Counted from the stretch's first letter, positions 15,001-24,984 are shown. The stretch: DNA of 64,000 nucleotides from Kryptolebias marmoratus (GCF_001649575.2 NC_051436.1:7912275-7976274), one strand, 5' to 3'. Notes: a model not told the origin generated them from the letters alone. Numbers and translations: made by a program.

Positions 15001-17283
15001 CAGAACCAGGCTCAGGTTGGGGCGGCCATTTGCCTCAACCAACTTGGGTTTGAGAGGACAGGAAAGAGACTCGGGATTGGTCCAGGTGTAGCTTCTATGG
15101 GAAGGAAAACACAGGTTGACGACAGCAATAATTGCATTCACAAACATGGAGAGTTAAGAAAGACAGCAGCAGAATGAGCCAATAGCTGACACTAAGCCTA
15201 TAGCAGCAGAACTAAGGGAGAGCTCAGGAATCCCGAGCCAACACCAGCTATTGGATTTATCAAATAGTGTGTAAGACCAGTCTTAAAAGTAGACAGCGTG
15301 TCATCCTCTTGAAAAGCATTTGGAAGTTAGTTCCACAAGAGAGGAGCCTGAGAACTGAAACTGTGCCTCCATTTTTACTTTTAGAAACTCTAGGAATCAC
15401 AAGTAAACCTCCATAACAAGAGAGCAATACAAGTTACACAAACATTTCTCATTCAGTAATTCTTTAATTCTATGCAAAACATTACCATATTTAGATTTTT
15501 TTCCTCATGTGCTATTTCTGGTTTTTATGATCTATAATTGTGCCAGAAAATGTTGTTTTGCAAACTTGCCATGTTCTGTTTGTGACCATGAGTTTGTAGA
15601 TTCTAGCAATGGTTTCTGGTACAAATCACTCAAAACAATTTATTTCTTTTGGTCAGGTGAACAAGGAAGAAATTCTCCAGATCTACAAGACCCCAGCAGC
15701 CTGTCTAATCTGTACTTGAAAAGGTAGGGGTTTAAAAAAAAAAACAGCTTGAAAACTGCACATTATTAGTAAAATGTGGCTCCAGATTAAGTTTGTATTT
15801 TTGCACTTTTGCCAGAAGAGCCGCCTTTCGATACACACCTGGACTCTCCGAAAAGAGCGACGACCCAGATAGCGAACAAGAGGACGGCAGCCCCGTGAGC
15901 CCCATTCCTCCTTTCTTAGCGAAAACCAGCAGTTCTGAGTGGAACAGCTCAGACGACCTCGCCGGACCCCTCTCCGAACAAGAAGACGCCGGTACGGTCC
16001 ACGTGGACTCTTTGTCACACAGCCATCCTCCTTTACCTCAGAAACCCTTAGGCTCCAACCTGTCTGGGATCCATGCCGTACCGACGGAGGTGCCAGCACG
16101 GCCGAGCCCCCGTAATGAGCCCACAAACGGCTTGCCCATCCCCTCACACTCGCACACCACCCTGCGGCGGTGGATCGAGACACCCGCCGAGCACAGACTT
16201 TCGTCCGACGCTAGCTCCAAGTCGGGCTCATCGGACCAAGACAGGAATGATCTGTCAGCCAGTGAGAGCGACGACAGGTTACCAAGTCCAAACCCGAGAC
16301 CTGATGATGGTACAGACCCTGCGTCTCAGACGGACATGGTTCTCCCCACCACTTTCTTCTCTGTGGACAGCTGCATGACGGACACGTACCGGGCCAAATA
16401 CCACAAGAAGCCCGGCTTGTTCAGAAAAGGAGAGGACCATACCTCATCGGGGGAGAGTGACGCCGAAGGGAGAGGTCTCAGCGTGTCAAAAGTTCCGCCC
16501 ACAGAGCCTTCAAGAAGTAAAACAGACTCAGGTATGTAGCAAGTGGCATCAAAAACCAATAAAACGCAAAACAGAAACTTTAATTTATCATCTTTTTGTC
16601 CTTTTAATGTGAGAAAAGGTTAAAAAATATGTAATACTTGAGAAATTGAGTGTGAATGCTGCGCGCTGATTGAGTCTGAATTTTATCAGGAAGCTGAAAC
16701 TAAAGTTGTCGAAACTAAAAGAAGCAGAACACTAAAAAAAGCAAAAATGCAAAATGCTAGCTAAAAGGAACAAAATGTATGCTATATGTAGCAAAACTAA
16801 CTAAAAGCTAAAGGTAACAAAATGGTATCTAAAACCAAAATGAAGGAAAAAGCTAGATTAAAGTGGCAAAAGGCTAGCTTTTGCAAAATAAAATATATGG
16901 AAAAATAGAAAAAGAATGTGTGAATCTAAAATTAGTATTAATACAATTTCTCTGATTTCAGTCCAGATAAGACTTCATTTTTACCTGGATTGTGTTTGGT
17001 CATTTGAAAACTCTTACTGTAAAGGTTAGAAAAGCTGTGCTGCTTAAAATTATTTACCATTAATGTGAGGAAAAAATGTGCATTCTCTTGAGATTTAGCA
17101 AACGATCTGTGTCCAGATTCATTTAGGTCCAGATCTGGACTGCGGTACGCCATTTGAGAACCCCTATTTTTAACGTTTATTTCATTCTCTTAACTTTGCT
17201 TTGCAGGCCGTTCTAATTTAAAGACCATCGCCAAGTGGAACCCAGTTACTCCAAAGGGCCTCGACGAGCACGGTTTCCTGTGA
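1..17283 (+). CDS. usp53: usp53, ubiquitin specific peptidase 53 (5'-partial, 10 exons)
   Basis: USP53 is a peptidase-C19 family protein. In mammals it associates with tight-junction ZO proteins and is needed for bile canaliculi and hearing. It was long called catalytically dead, but recent biochemistry reports K63-linkage-directed deubiquitinase activity. Ten exons join in frame with phases 0,0,1,1,1,2,1,2,1 and give 780 residues plus TGA. Residues 1-122 complete the USP fold: the His box QHYCAFAYH has its His at residue 43, followed by [12 protein letters not shown] (Asp 60/61) and [20 protein letters not shown]. The remaining residues are Ser-, Arg- and Asp-rich tail with the family motif GYDTDSSQ near residue 301 and [17 protein letters not shown] near the end. 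The exons with the Cys box are upstream of the window. Adding about 270 missing residues gives about 1,050, close to human USP53 (1,073) and far from USP54 (about 1,680). Teleosts may carry a and b copies; which one this is cannot be told here. Confidence 0.9.
51..1068 (+). other. usp53 intron
   Basis: Begins GTGAGC and ends GGAAACAG. It contains a C run near 413-424 and no other structure that I can name. Confidence 0.75.
1069..1218 (+). CDS. usp53: usp53 exon, catalytic His box
   Basis: Fifty codons from [12 protein letters not shown] to FFDDATVKE, entered after GGAAACAG and left at GAG|GTGAGG, both phase 0. It holds the His of the USP triad (QHYCAF) and the FDD acidic residues. The longer open frame upstream (from 811) is intronic read-through: it lacks family similarity and a splice junction explains the border better. 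Confidence 0.88.
1219..3149 (+). other. usp53 intron
   Basis: Begins GTGAGG, ends TTGCTGCAG. It holds a short GGCT tandem near 2169-2190 and T/A-rich sequence. The open frames inside have no family look. Confidence 0.75.
3150..3318 (+). CDS. usp53: usp53 exon, end of catalytic domain
   Basis: Starts after TTGCTGCAG with [12 protein letters not shown] and ends at CAA A|GTAGGA, phase 1. It encodes the last beta strands of the USP fold ([15 protein letters not shown]), followed by the start of the tail. The NPDG variant here is closer to USP53 than to USP54, as I recall the families. Confidence 0.88.
3319..5093 (+). other. usp53 intron carrying a hAT-like MITE
   Basis: Begins GTAGGA, ends CTTCTGCAG. 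The only recognisable insert is the MITE at 3961-4151. The remainder is unremarkable. Confidence 0.75.
3961..4151. mobile_element. hAT-like MITE, 191 bp, with target duplication
   Basis: Ends are long inverted repeats: the left end reads CCTGGTCCTGGAGGGCCAC then ATCCTGCATGTTTTAG, and the right end is its reverse complement with few changes. The flanking 8-mers TATAGAGC (3953-3960) and TAAAGAGC (4152-4159) differ by one base, which fits a hAT-type 8-bp duplication. It encodes nothing. I recall this terminal sequence as very common in fish genomes. Confidence 0.8.
5094..5237 (+). CDS. usp53: usp53 exon, basic tail segment
   Basis: Starts after CTTCTTCTGCAG and ends at CAG G|GTAAAA. Reads [20 protein letters not shown], then a DFHKQK-type basic stretch that is typical of the region just after the USP fold in USP53 and USP54. 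Phase 1 on both sides. Confidence 0.85.
5238..6223 (+). other. usp53 intron
   Basis: Begins GTAAAA and ends in a long pyrimidine tract plus CTAAAG. No repeat or RNA gene recognised. Confidence 0.72.
6224..6370 (+). CDS. usp53: usp53 exon, Arg-rich tail segment
   Basis: Preceded by a long pyrimidine tract ending CTAAAG and followed by AGAG|GTGAGT. Encodes about 49 residues rich in Arg, His and Glu ([20 protein letters not shown] onward). Phase 1 on both sides, so its skipping would preserve frame. Confidence 0.82.
6371..7529 (+). other. usp53 intron
   Basis: Begins GTGAGT, ends TTCTTTTAG. AT-rich, nothing recognised. Confidence 0.75.
7530..8286 (+). CDS. usp53: usp53 large exon, GYDTDSSQ tail region
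   Basis: The longest exon, 757 bases, entered after TTCTTTTAG and left at ATCAG|GTAAAA in phase 2. It encodes about 252 polar residues with a His/Arg-rich patch, the family motif [13 protein letters not shown], and Ser/Asn/Arg-rich segments such as [22 protein letters not shown] content is far above that of the flanking introns. Probably disordered and phosphorylated; no folded domain is visible. Confidence 0.88.
8287..9083 (+). other. usp53 intron
   Basis: Begins GTAAAA, ends TATTTCAG. Nothing recognised. Confidence 0.7.
9084..9151 (+). CDS. usp53: usp53 small exon
   Basis: A 68-base exon after TATATTTCAG, ending ACT C|GTAAGT. Reads [20 protein letters not shown] in the frame set by the previous exon (phase 2 in, phase 1 out). 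Its support is the splice sites plus frame continuity on both sides. Confidence 0.75.
9712..9731 (+). repeat. GGTTT pentanucleotide tandem
   Basis: Four perfect copies of GGTTT in the large usp53 intron. Confidence 0.9.
11482..11710 (+). repeat. Degenerate minisatellite, four units of about 54-61 bp
   Basis: Units start near 11482, 11543, 11602 and 11656. Each contains a variant of GGACAAA, then TTGGCAGTCCAGAGCTTTA, then TCAGAAAT. The copies have diverged considerably, so the array looks old. Confidence 0.75.
15125..15400. repeat. Fragment of a dispersed teleost repeat, class unresolved
   Basis: Contains TTAGTTCCACAAGAGAGGAG then CCTGAGAACTGAAACTGTGC and AAACTCTAGGAATCACAAGT, a string of phrases that I recall repeatedly from fish genomes as one interspersed element. 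Borders are approximate and neither end nor coding capacity is visible here. Confidence 0.5.
15657..15723 (+). CDS. usp53: usp53 small exon after the 6.5-kb intron
   Basis: A 67-base exon after TTTTGGTCAG, ending AAA AG|GTAGGG. Reads [20 protein letters not shown] then LKR. Phase 1 in and 2 out fit both neighbours. Confidence 0.78.
15816..16531 (+). CDS. usp53: usp53 second large tail exon
   Basis: Follows a 92-base intron ending in the tandem acceptor CAGAAG and ends at TCA G|GTATGT. It encodes about 239 residues, acidic/Ser-rich at first ([20 protein letters not shown]), then Pro-rich, and near its end the conserved-looking [19 protein letters not shown]. Both uses of the tandem acceptor keep the frame and differ by one Arg. 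Confidence 0.86.
16532..17206 (+). other. usp53 last intron with degenerate GCTA repeat
   Basis: Begins GTATGT, ends TTTGCAG. About 200 bases of it is the GCTAAAAG-type repeat listed separately. Confidence 0.72.
16700..16900 (+). repeat. Degenerate GCTAAAAG / GCAAAATG repeat
   Basis: Irregular repeats of GCTAGCTAAAAGG, AGCAAAACTAACTAAAAGC and AACAAAATG. A related block in the opposite orientation lies at about 53690-53900. Confidence 0.6.
17207..17283 (+). CDS. usp53: usp53 last coding exon
   Basis: Starts after CTTTGCTTTGCAG in phase 1. Reads [20 protein letters not shown], then HGFL and TGA at 17281-17283. The 3' UTR follows in the same exon. Confidence 0.85.
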
Positions 17284-18235
17284 TCGGAGCAAACGCTTCG
17301 ACAAACGTAGAACAACGGGACGCCCAAAGGGTCGACTGCTTCGCGTACAGAAAGTGGGACATAAAACTGAATGCCAAAGAGATTGCAGAATGAAGGACAG
17401 CTGTCTGTAATTAACCCACGTGGCTGCTGAAAGCTTCGGATTGTAACTTTGCACAGTCAAGCGACACGAGGGTACAAAAATCTTTTTGCTGGACTTTCTG
17501 AGCTTGGAAGAATGTGTCACATAAAGCCACTTTAACACACAAGAGATTTCTTTCATTTTTATTTTCTGACATCTTAATAAATCACTGTTTTTTAGTTTTA
17601 CTTTTCCCATTTCAGTGTTACGAAGTGCCGATTTGAAAATAGGACTAATATTTATTGGGTTTGAAAGAATACAGGAGGTTCTTTTTATAGTCCAAACATA
17701 AGGTAACATCTTGGGCACGCTCTTAACAACAAATTAATCCCAATATTCTGTTTTTAACATTAGTCTCGAAGTTATCTGAGTTTGGGTTTTAGGCTCATGA
17801 GATTTCCTTTGTGGTTTTGGTGATAAATGAAGAGTCCTGGTTTTAAAGAGACTTTAAAGAAAACTGCAAAAAGGAATTAAAACCGACGTCTGCCTCAAAC
17901 CTTTAGCAGGTGTAACTTCATGTCTCAGTAGTTCTGAGATCGTCAATAATCACGTTAAACTGATAGATTATTTGGTGGAAAAGTGTACAGCACACCTGCT
18001 TTTCATCTGCCCGAGCGCTCCTGTTCTGGTTGTTGTTTTTAACACTCCTTACATTCGGTTTATGTTTGTCTTCAGAAGAACTCGTTAAACACTCCGATTC
18101 TATATCCGTTTGCACTTGCAGGACATGAATTTGTCACAGTTCAACACTGACACATGCAGACCGGGTTTGCTTTTAGTTTTTGAGGAGGTTGATTTTTTAA
18201 GAAAGGTTGCAGGTGTTCGACTCGTCTCTTGATTG

Positions 18236-18238
<3 letters not shown>

Positions 18239-18263
<25 letters not shown>
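18239..18263. repeat. TA microsatellite in the usp53 3' UTR
   Basis: About twelve TA units ending TATATGCAG. Read in the transcript, it is a self-complementary UA tract. Confidence 0.9.
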
Positions 18264-18266
<3 letters not shown>

Positions 18267-18397
18267 GCAGACTAATTAATGCACAGTGCCTTTTGTATTT
18301 TTCTACGTCGAGGCAAAACGAAGCTGGATTTGTACAGTTCTTTTGGTTTTAAAGAATTTTTGTAACATTTAATTTTATTTTTTATTAACAAATGATA

Positions 18398-18403
18398 AAT
18401 AAA
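18398..18403 (+). terminator. polyadenylation signal of usp53
   Basis: Canonical AATAAA, with a GU-rich element beginning about 17 bases downstream. It is about 1.1 kb after the usp53 stop. Confidence 0.65.
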
Positions 18404-18420
18404 CAGTTTTATTTAACCGT

Positions 18421-21070
18421 ATTTGTGTGTCACAAGGTGTTGTTTTTCCACTGTACAAAGTTTAAAATAGATCAGGAGAGTAACTGTGGGGGAAAGTGAG
18501 GATTTGCTGCCACCTGCAGTCCTGATTGCTCAGTTTTTAAATCCACAACTACTGTTACACCCAACAATGTCCCTACAGTATATAGTCCTCTACTTGAGTC
18601 AGATATCTTTACTGTTTTACATCTTTAGTTTCAAGCAGAACCTCTAAAGACAACACTGGAATCCTGTTTCAATAAGAGCTATCAGAATATGTTTTATCGC
18701 GCTTTTATTTTGAAGTAGTTTCCATCTGAAACTTAAAGAAAGCTCTGTTTGAATATCTTGTTTGACTTGAAATGGTTGAGTACCACCTGTGTTATTTGTA
18801 CCACAGTTTGTGAATCTTGGGTACAGCACATTTAATATACAAGCAAACATTTGGAAACCAGTTGAAACCGATTCGTTTACTTGCAAAAGAGGGAAAATCG
18901 ATTTTTAACGAGTTTTTAGTTGCTTAGTTTGAGGCTTGAACTGGTGGTTCTTTTGTGTGAATTATACAACCACTCATTTGTGTTTTAGTAAAGGTTGTAC
19001 TCTACCTTGTTTTTTTTTTTGTTTGTTTTTTTTTTGTAAAAACTAGCTTACATAATTTCCCCAATAATAAAACAAGAACTGGTACGGTTCATATGAACTT
19101 GTCGGACAGGATTTCTGTATCACTTATCACTAAATTTCTATAATCATTTTTATTGTTTGCAAAAGAGAAAATGATCATAAAACATAATTTATTACCTGCA
19201 AAATTCTGAAATCTTGTTTTCAACTGTGTCAAAAAGAAGCAAAGAAAGTCCTCCATAGACTCAGATGGAAAGATTTATTTTGAGGACAATCAAGATATTT
19301 TCAAATGGTCTTAAGAACATCTTTAAATTCATGAATCAAATTCCAAACAGGTTGTGAATGTTCTAGCATCAACATTTTCACATCTCCCTCAGAAAGAGAG
19401 CAAGAAACTTACAGGAACATACTGTTTTCATGCTGAAGGGGGAAGCAGAGGATAAAAAAAATCAGAATCGTTTTTTTAGTCTTTAGTCTCTATTTACAGC
19501 ATTGTGTTCACTTCAACATGCAGATATTTCAGGAATTCAACAACAACCCAAATCAATCTGTTGTCCTATTGGGAGGGGGTTAAAAAAAGAAGAATCTGAT
19601 TTATTAAACAACAGTGGCCCGAGCCCAGAAAAGAATTCCTGCTGACTTTAACTGGAGGACAAAAAGTGAGAATCTGCCTCTCAGTTCCCTGCTCCTCCTT
19701 GGATGGTAGACTGTCTGTTGCAGTTTTGTAGAGCTTAAATTTCTCCTGCTGAGTGTGTGTGTGTTGGTGTGTGTATTCTCCAGCATCCGTCAGAGTGGGA
19801 CTCTTCCTGTCAGAGCGGCTCCTCCTCTGCAGCTGCCGTACTTCATTAGGGGCCATCAGCAGAGCTCAGTGCTTCACTGTCAGAGTCAGACTTCGCTTTT
19901 TTTTTTTTTCTTTACTTCTCCTCCCTTTGCACTCTTTCTGTTTCTGCACTCCATCTTTCTCATTCAAACCGTCCCTCAAGCGCTCTTCATCTTCTTCCTG
20001 ATTTCTCACTCTGTCGACTTAACTCATTCCTTTCTTCTTTTTTCCCCCCGCTCTTGCTCTGCATCGTCTTTCGCCCTCATAAATCTTGCTTATCAGACAA
20101 ACCCATTTGATTTTTTTTAAATTCCCCGCTCAAATAAGTACGCTATAATGCTTTCTCTCCACCCCCTCCAAATTCACTTCTGCCTAAACACCACCAAAAA
20201 AGATTTTTGTTGCACAGCTGAAAAAAAAAAAGAAGTCTTTATGTGATACAATATGGTTTCATTAAAAATGTATTAAAATAAAGACCTGGCATTCTTTGAA
20301 GGATTGAATATCGCCTGCTGACTTTTATGCCAGAGTTTTAAAACAGGATTAACTTGTGTTGAGAAATGACAAGCTTGTAGAAGTTTTGGTCAAAACTTGA
20401 AATGGGATGTAATAACACAGGATGTCACGCTCAAAGTATGTGTTGTGAAAGGTCAATATCTGTAAAATTGTTCCACTTGTAGCCATTTTTGTGTTTGTAT
20501 TCTGTAGTTATTTTGGTTTCCAGGACACAAAGTAATAGTGCATTGCGCACGTGTTGCTACATCGTTTTTCAAAATCTCCAAATTTGAAAATGAAAATGTC
20601 CTGTTTGAATTTTACTATAGTCTTGGCTTAACTTATATTATAGCGTCCTATTAATAGGAAAGGAGCATTAAATGAACATAGTTTTTACACACTTTGAAAT
20701 CAAACGAGCTTTCCTGAGCAATAAAATACAGCCATTTTAGCACTATCCGCTTTAGAAACTTCTTCTAAGAAATTGTTTTGTTATTTCATTCGACTAAATT
20801 ACAAAAAAAACAACAACATAAAACTCATTGGATTCCATGTTTGTTTTTGTTGTACTTTTTCTTTACTGTGCCGTAAAACGTGCGGAGCTAAGATTTACCA
20901 GGGGTCATTGAACGCAGCAGGGTAATTACAACCACCTGTGACTGTAAACAGGTTATTAGCGAGAACACGTTTGTGAATCTTTAAACGTTTTTTAAGGTTG
21001 AGTGTTGTTTGCTTGTTTTTTGTTTTTAAATTAGGTCTTAAAATCTAAAAGAAAAAGAAACAACTTTTTA
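18421..21070. other. Intergenic stretch downstream of usp53
   Basis: Holds a T-rich tract near 19011-19036, a possible distal AATAAA at 19066, a C/T-rich low-complexity block at about 19780-20110 and a family A repeat copy at 20315-20500. Short open frames on both strands in the C/T block have no family look. Confidence 0.6.
20315..20500 (-). repeat. Repeat family A, copy 1
   Basis: Read on the minus strand it matches the family phrase ACAAAAATGGCTACAA, ATTTTACAGATATTGA, CACAACACATACT. On the plus strand it shares CAGAGTTTTAAA and TGTTGAGAAATG with copy 3. Confidence 0.6.
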
Positions 21071-21075
21071 ACAAC

Positions 21076-21175
21076 ATGGCAGCCCAACTTCCTACTGTTT
21101 TTTTTGGACCAAGAATAACCGAGCAACTACCGGAGACATCACCGAAACATTATCGGAAGTACAAGATCTCTACCG
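21076..21175 (+). CDS. Candidate first exon of an unidentified gene
   Basis: From ATG at 21076 a frame of 33 codons (MAAQLPTVFFGPRITEQLPE then TSPKHYRKYKIST) runs into ACC G|GTGAGTGAG, a near-consensus donor, and stops just after it. The 60 bases before the donor carry five CpGs (ACCGAG, ACCGGA, ACCGAA, TCGGAA, ACCGGT), far above the surroundings. This could instead be an internal exon entered at GGACCAAG near 21111, in which case another frame (GDITETLSEVQDLYR) is also open. I recognise neither product. No second exon is visible downstream. Confidence 0.3.
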
Positions 21176-21794
21176 GTGAGTGAGAAATATATTTTTTTTG
21201 TTACTTTGAGACAAACAGTGCGTCGGTCATTTTGTTGCGGTGTTCAAATTTTAACTACAACTTTCATTCATTATTAAAGTGCCCCAGGAACTGGTTAGTG
21301 ATACAGTATATTTGGCACCATGTCTATGGCCAACACAAGTCGGTGGAAGTGGACCATAATGCATTGCGGCCAGATCAGACTCAATTAGCTAATCGAGGCT
21401 AATGCTAACATTTGTACCTCAGTATTTGAGACTCAAATTAAATGGCTTATATTATCTAGAAGTCGCTAAATATAAAGTTTCGTGTTCCCCTCGTGTGGGG
21501 TTTGAGAAATTACTTGGAAAAAATGCAAACTAAAGTCTCTAAATAAGTTTAAATATGAACTCTCTTAAAGATTTGTTGTAAATTATGTAAAACCAGACTG
21601 ATTTCAACAGTTAAAATCAGCCTGAGGCTTTAATTAATTATTTAATTTAATTGATTTTACACATAGTACAACTAAAATCAGTTGGTGTGTACAGAAAAAT
21701 AGTGCAGGTGATTAATAATTATTTGTAAAGCTGTAATATAGTTCCAGCTGCAGTGGTTGTTTAAAATTAACAAATAAAAGTAAAATAAAAAAGT

Positions 21795-21935
21795 GTAACA
21801 TGTCAAAGTTAGGGTTAGGACCCCACTGTGGGCTGTGAAACAACAATTAGGGGTCTTGAAATTAATTTTTAGGAATCAAATAAACATTAAAAAGATTGCT
21901 AATTGGACGTTATTGTTATGTTAATTTTTTGTTAA
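21795..21935 (+). repeat. Repeat fragment sharing GACCCCACTGTGGG
   Basis: The segment from GTTAGGACCCCACTGTGGG through TGAAACAACAATTAGGGGTC to AAAAAGATTGCT aligns by eye to 57490-57575. The two are copies of one old element of unknown class. Confidence 0.45.
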
Positions 21936-23170
21936 AACAAATACTTTTGATTGAAAGTCAATTAAAATTACTTTTTAAATGATCCAAAGAACTAAAAATC
22001 TGGGTTTAAAAATAAGAAAATTACAGCCTTTTAAAACTCAATTTGGGATAACGGTCTGAATTTCCATTAGGAAACGTGAAAAGTTGTCATAATTTCAACA
22101 TATTTTTAGGGATTGGCAAAAAACTTTAAACAAATGTTCTTTAATGAATGTTTAAAAGCTTTCTCAGTGGTAACAGTAATATTTATTTATTTTTATTAAC
22201 TAACTAGTGATAAACCTTTATTCATCCCAAAGACTGCATTTGTTAGCACAGGAAATTATATTGTCAATAATTTGTCATTACCATTTCTACATTTTACTGC
22301 TGGTGGAGGTTAAAGTATGCACTGATGAATCAATTGGTTGATTTTTGGAATATAGGTAACTGAAAACATGAACGAAGTCTGCTGCGTTGTTGAAAATGAC
22401 TTTTTGCTGGAGCTAAAGTTTGAAATGATGCCATGACTATCTCTCAAATAGAAAACCAACAACTAGATGAGAGACAGAGTTCTGAGTTTGTTTCCTATTT
22501 ATGATCAATTTAAAAAATAATATTACTCCTATTATGTTAGAGGATGGCTCTTTCAAGTAGGAAAATCACAAATTCAATGGTTGGAACCAAAATTCCTGCT
22601 ATTAAACATATTTCTATCAATGCATGACTGCTGTCTTTAAATATTATGAGCAGTTTGTGTAATTATGTCCCTGTTGTATGGCTGATGAGTGATATTTGTA
22701 TACTCTAACCAGTGTTGGTTAGACCAGGGTCACTAGTCTTAGCTGATGTTATTGTGTGGATCAGAAGCTGTCATGTCTGTATTATTTCTTGTAGTGCACA
22801 CGTGCAAGCACACGCATGCACGCACAGCCCACGGGGCCCTCTGCTCCTGTTGTCAATCTGACAAGCAGCAGGAACAGGATTATCAGAGAGAGGCTCTTTT
22901 ACTCGGGGCAGAAGAAAGTGTGAAATCTGATTGCTCCGGAAGATTTGAGAAGCGGGACCTTGTGAGGTCGATGGAATTTCAAGAGGCTGGAGAAGCAAGG
23001 CACAAGTGTGCTGTGTGCTGCTCAGCGGGTGGCTTTAGGGAAAATAATGTAGCTTTGTAGAGAAAAGTTTCTGGTTGCATTAGTGGAAATCCCCTTTTCC
23101 CCCCATTTGAATGCAGTTTGGTTTCATTGTATTGATCTGAGATGCATTGAAGCTACACGTGGACATCTAC

Positions 23171-23189
23171 TGTGTGTGTGTGTGTGTGT
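23171..23189. repeat. TG microsatellite
   Basis: About nine and a half perfect TG units. Confidence 0.9.
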
Positions 23190-24984
23190 ATTCTGGTGAA
23201 CATATAATCTTAAATGCAGCTCTGATAGAAAACAGAGAATAAAAGATACGATAAACAAAACATTTTGACACATTGAGTTTGTGTAGTGATATTATTGTTC
23301 ACCACTAGGGGGCGTCAAAGTACTGTTTCTATCACTTTTAAACTCCGTCCACTTGCTGTTTGACTCTTTTGTCATTTTTCTCCATGAAATAAAATCACTT
23401 CCAGGAGTGTGTGGTGGAGAGAACCAAGTCTTGGAGGAAAGAGTTGTGTTGGAACTATGAGGCAACATCTATTCTTTGCAGTTAAAACTTTTAAAGCTAC
23501 TTTTTATTATAGTAAATGTGTAAGTGGAGGTTGGACCATAATCCCCATCTTATTTGTCTTTATGCATATTTCCCGATATTTCGACTGTTTCAAAACAAAT
23601 ATTTTTAGTACTTTCGTTGCCTGCATGCTTTTGTTGCCTTTTTTTTAACCTAAAAAATCTGTCATTTATTTTTTTTCTCCACCTGCAATAAATGAATATC
23701 ATGCATGATTGAAGCTCAGACAACACGCCGAGCGCTGTTTCAGGGATTAGAATGATAGAAAATGTAGGGTGTAAGTACTTGACTCGTGTCGCTTCCCAAT
23801 CAGCGCTTGCTGTTAACTTCTCCTCTCTGTGACTTTTGGGTGTCTTTTAATTGCAATTTGAAATTCTAATCCTTTCTTTAGCTGAGAAAACATTTTTTTG
23901 TGCCTCCCATAATCTCGCTGCCTTTCACAGAGACCACTGATTTGCATGTTGCTGCTCTGACCCCGGCACATAGCTTTTGAAAGCTCATTTAGGAAAATGT
24001 TCACATCCTTTCTCTGCCTTGATCTCTAAGGCGTGAGAAGTTGTCAACATAAACTGTACAAATTCACACAAATATCACATCAGCTGTCAAGCTATTCAGA
24101 GGAGGTAAAAAATACTGTTGTGGTGGGATTTGACTTAATTTTCCTTTTGAATAGTTCCTTTTTTTCTGTTTGATTCGTTAGATACATGTCAGTGAAAGTC
24201 ACAGTGTGAAACTAATGCTCCTAAACTTTCTGTAGGAATATAGTTTTAAACTAAACATCTTTTTAAGAAATATTTTTACAGTTTAATTCATATGGAAATC
24301 CTTTACATACAGTGTACTAGTTACAGTTTGTGAAACATTTAAAAATCTAGTTGGTTTAAGATATTTGTCCATTCATTTATTTGGAAATCAAAATGTATAT
24401 ATAAAACAAAACAAAAAAACAACAACAATTGCACAGATTTTTTTAACTTAAATTAAACAACATGTTTTTAATAACTAATAATATTTATGTATATTCTGGC
24501 TTTTTTAAAATTCAAATTGCATTCCCTTAAATGCAAAGAAATAGTGTTTCTCATGTGCAAAACACACATTTCACATGGAAGATTAGCATGTTTTATGTTT
24601 TTTTTTCCACATATAAAGTTAGTATTTTTTTGTCCAAATTCATTTCCCATGTCTCCACATGTATTTGTATCTTTTTGTGAAGTTAATGTGGTTTTTCTGT
24701 CAGTTTTGATGTGTTTATAAACTATAGCTAATTGTTCAGTTATTGTAACAATAGGTCTAAAGCATAAGGGCCTGTTGTACATATGGATCCTAGTGAAGTT
24801 AATGCAGTTTGGTCAGATATTTAAAATTTTGTAATTTTTTTGCAACAAAAATGAGCCAAATAAAATGTTGTATGTATTCAAGGACTGCTATTGGTTTTTA
24901 TAGCAGTACAATATGAGTACATTTGTTTGTTTAGATTACCTGTAAGCTTTCAAATGTAATACCTACTGACTGAATGCAGACCTT

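Larger units (their letters stand above)
9152..15656 (+). other. usp53 6.5-kb intron with repeats
   Basis: Begins GTAAGT, ends TTGGTCAG. It holds a GGTTT tandem (9712-9731), a degenerate 60-bp minisatellite (11482-11710) and a fragment of a dispersed fish repeat (about 15125-15400). The higher-GC stretches near 10140-10340 and 14150-14340 look more complex than the rest, but I cannot assign them. Confidence 0.7.
17284..18420 (+). other. usp53: usp53 3' UTR
   Basis: Noncoding, AT-rich sequence from the stop codon to just past AATAAA at 18398-18403. A GT-rich stretch (GTATTTGTGTGTC) follows the likely cleavage site. It carries a TA microsatellite at 18239-18263. Another AATAAA at 19066-19071, after a T-rich run, could serve a longer transcript. 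The exact cleavage position is inferred. Confidence 0.7.
21176..24980. other. Gene-free stretch
   Basis: AT-rich sequence with one repeat fragment (21795-21935) and a GT microsatellite (23171-23189). A 104-codon open frame at 22746-23060 has no domain, a poor composition and no splice context. Nothing else is seen. Confidence 0.6.

Noticed and set aside
15683..16559. Minus-strand open frames of 166 and 77 codons
   Set aside because: Antisense shadows of the second large usp53 tail exon.
1..17283. USP54 instead of USP53
   Set aside because: The tail is too short for USP54 and the [11 protein letters not shown] and YANPDG segments read like USP53 as I remember both families.
19566..19856. Minus-strand 96-codon frame beginning MAPNEVRQLQRRSRS
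   Set aside because: The start looks plausible but it runs through a TG microsatellite and T-rich sequence, has no domain and no clear splice sites; I could not support a gene.
22746..23060. 104-codon plus-strand frame
   Set aside because: Built partly on a CACACG-type simple repeat, with no domain, splice context or codon bias.
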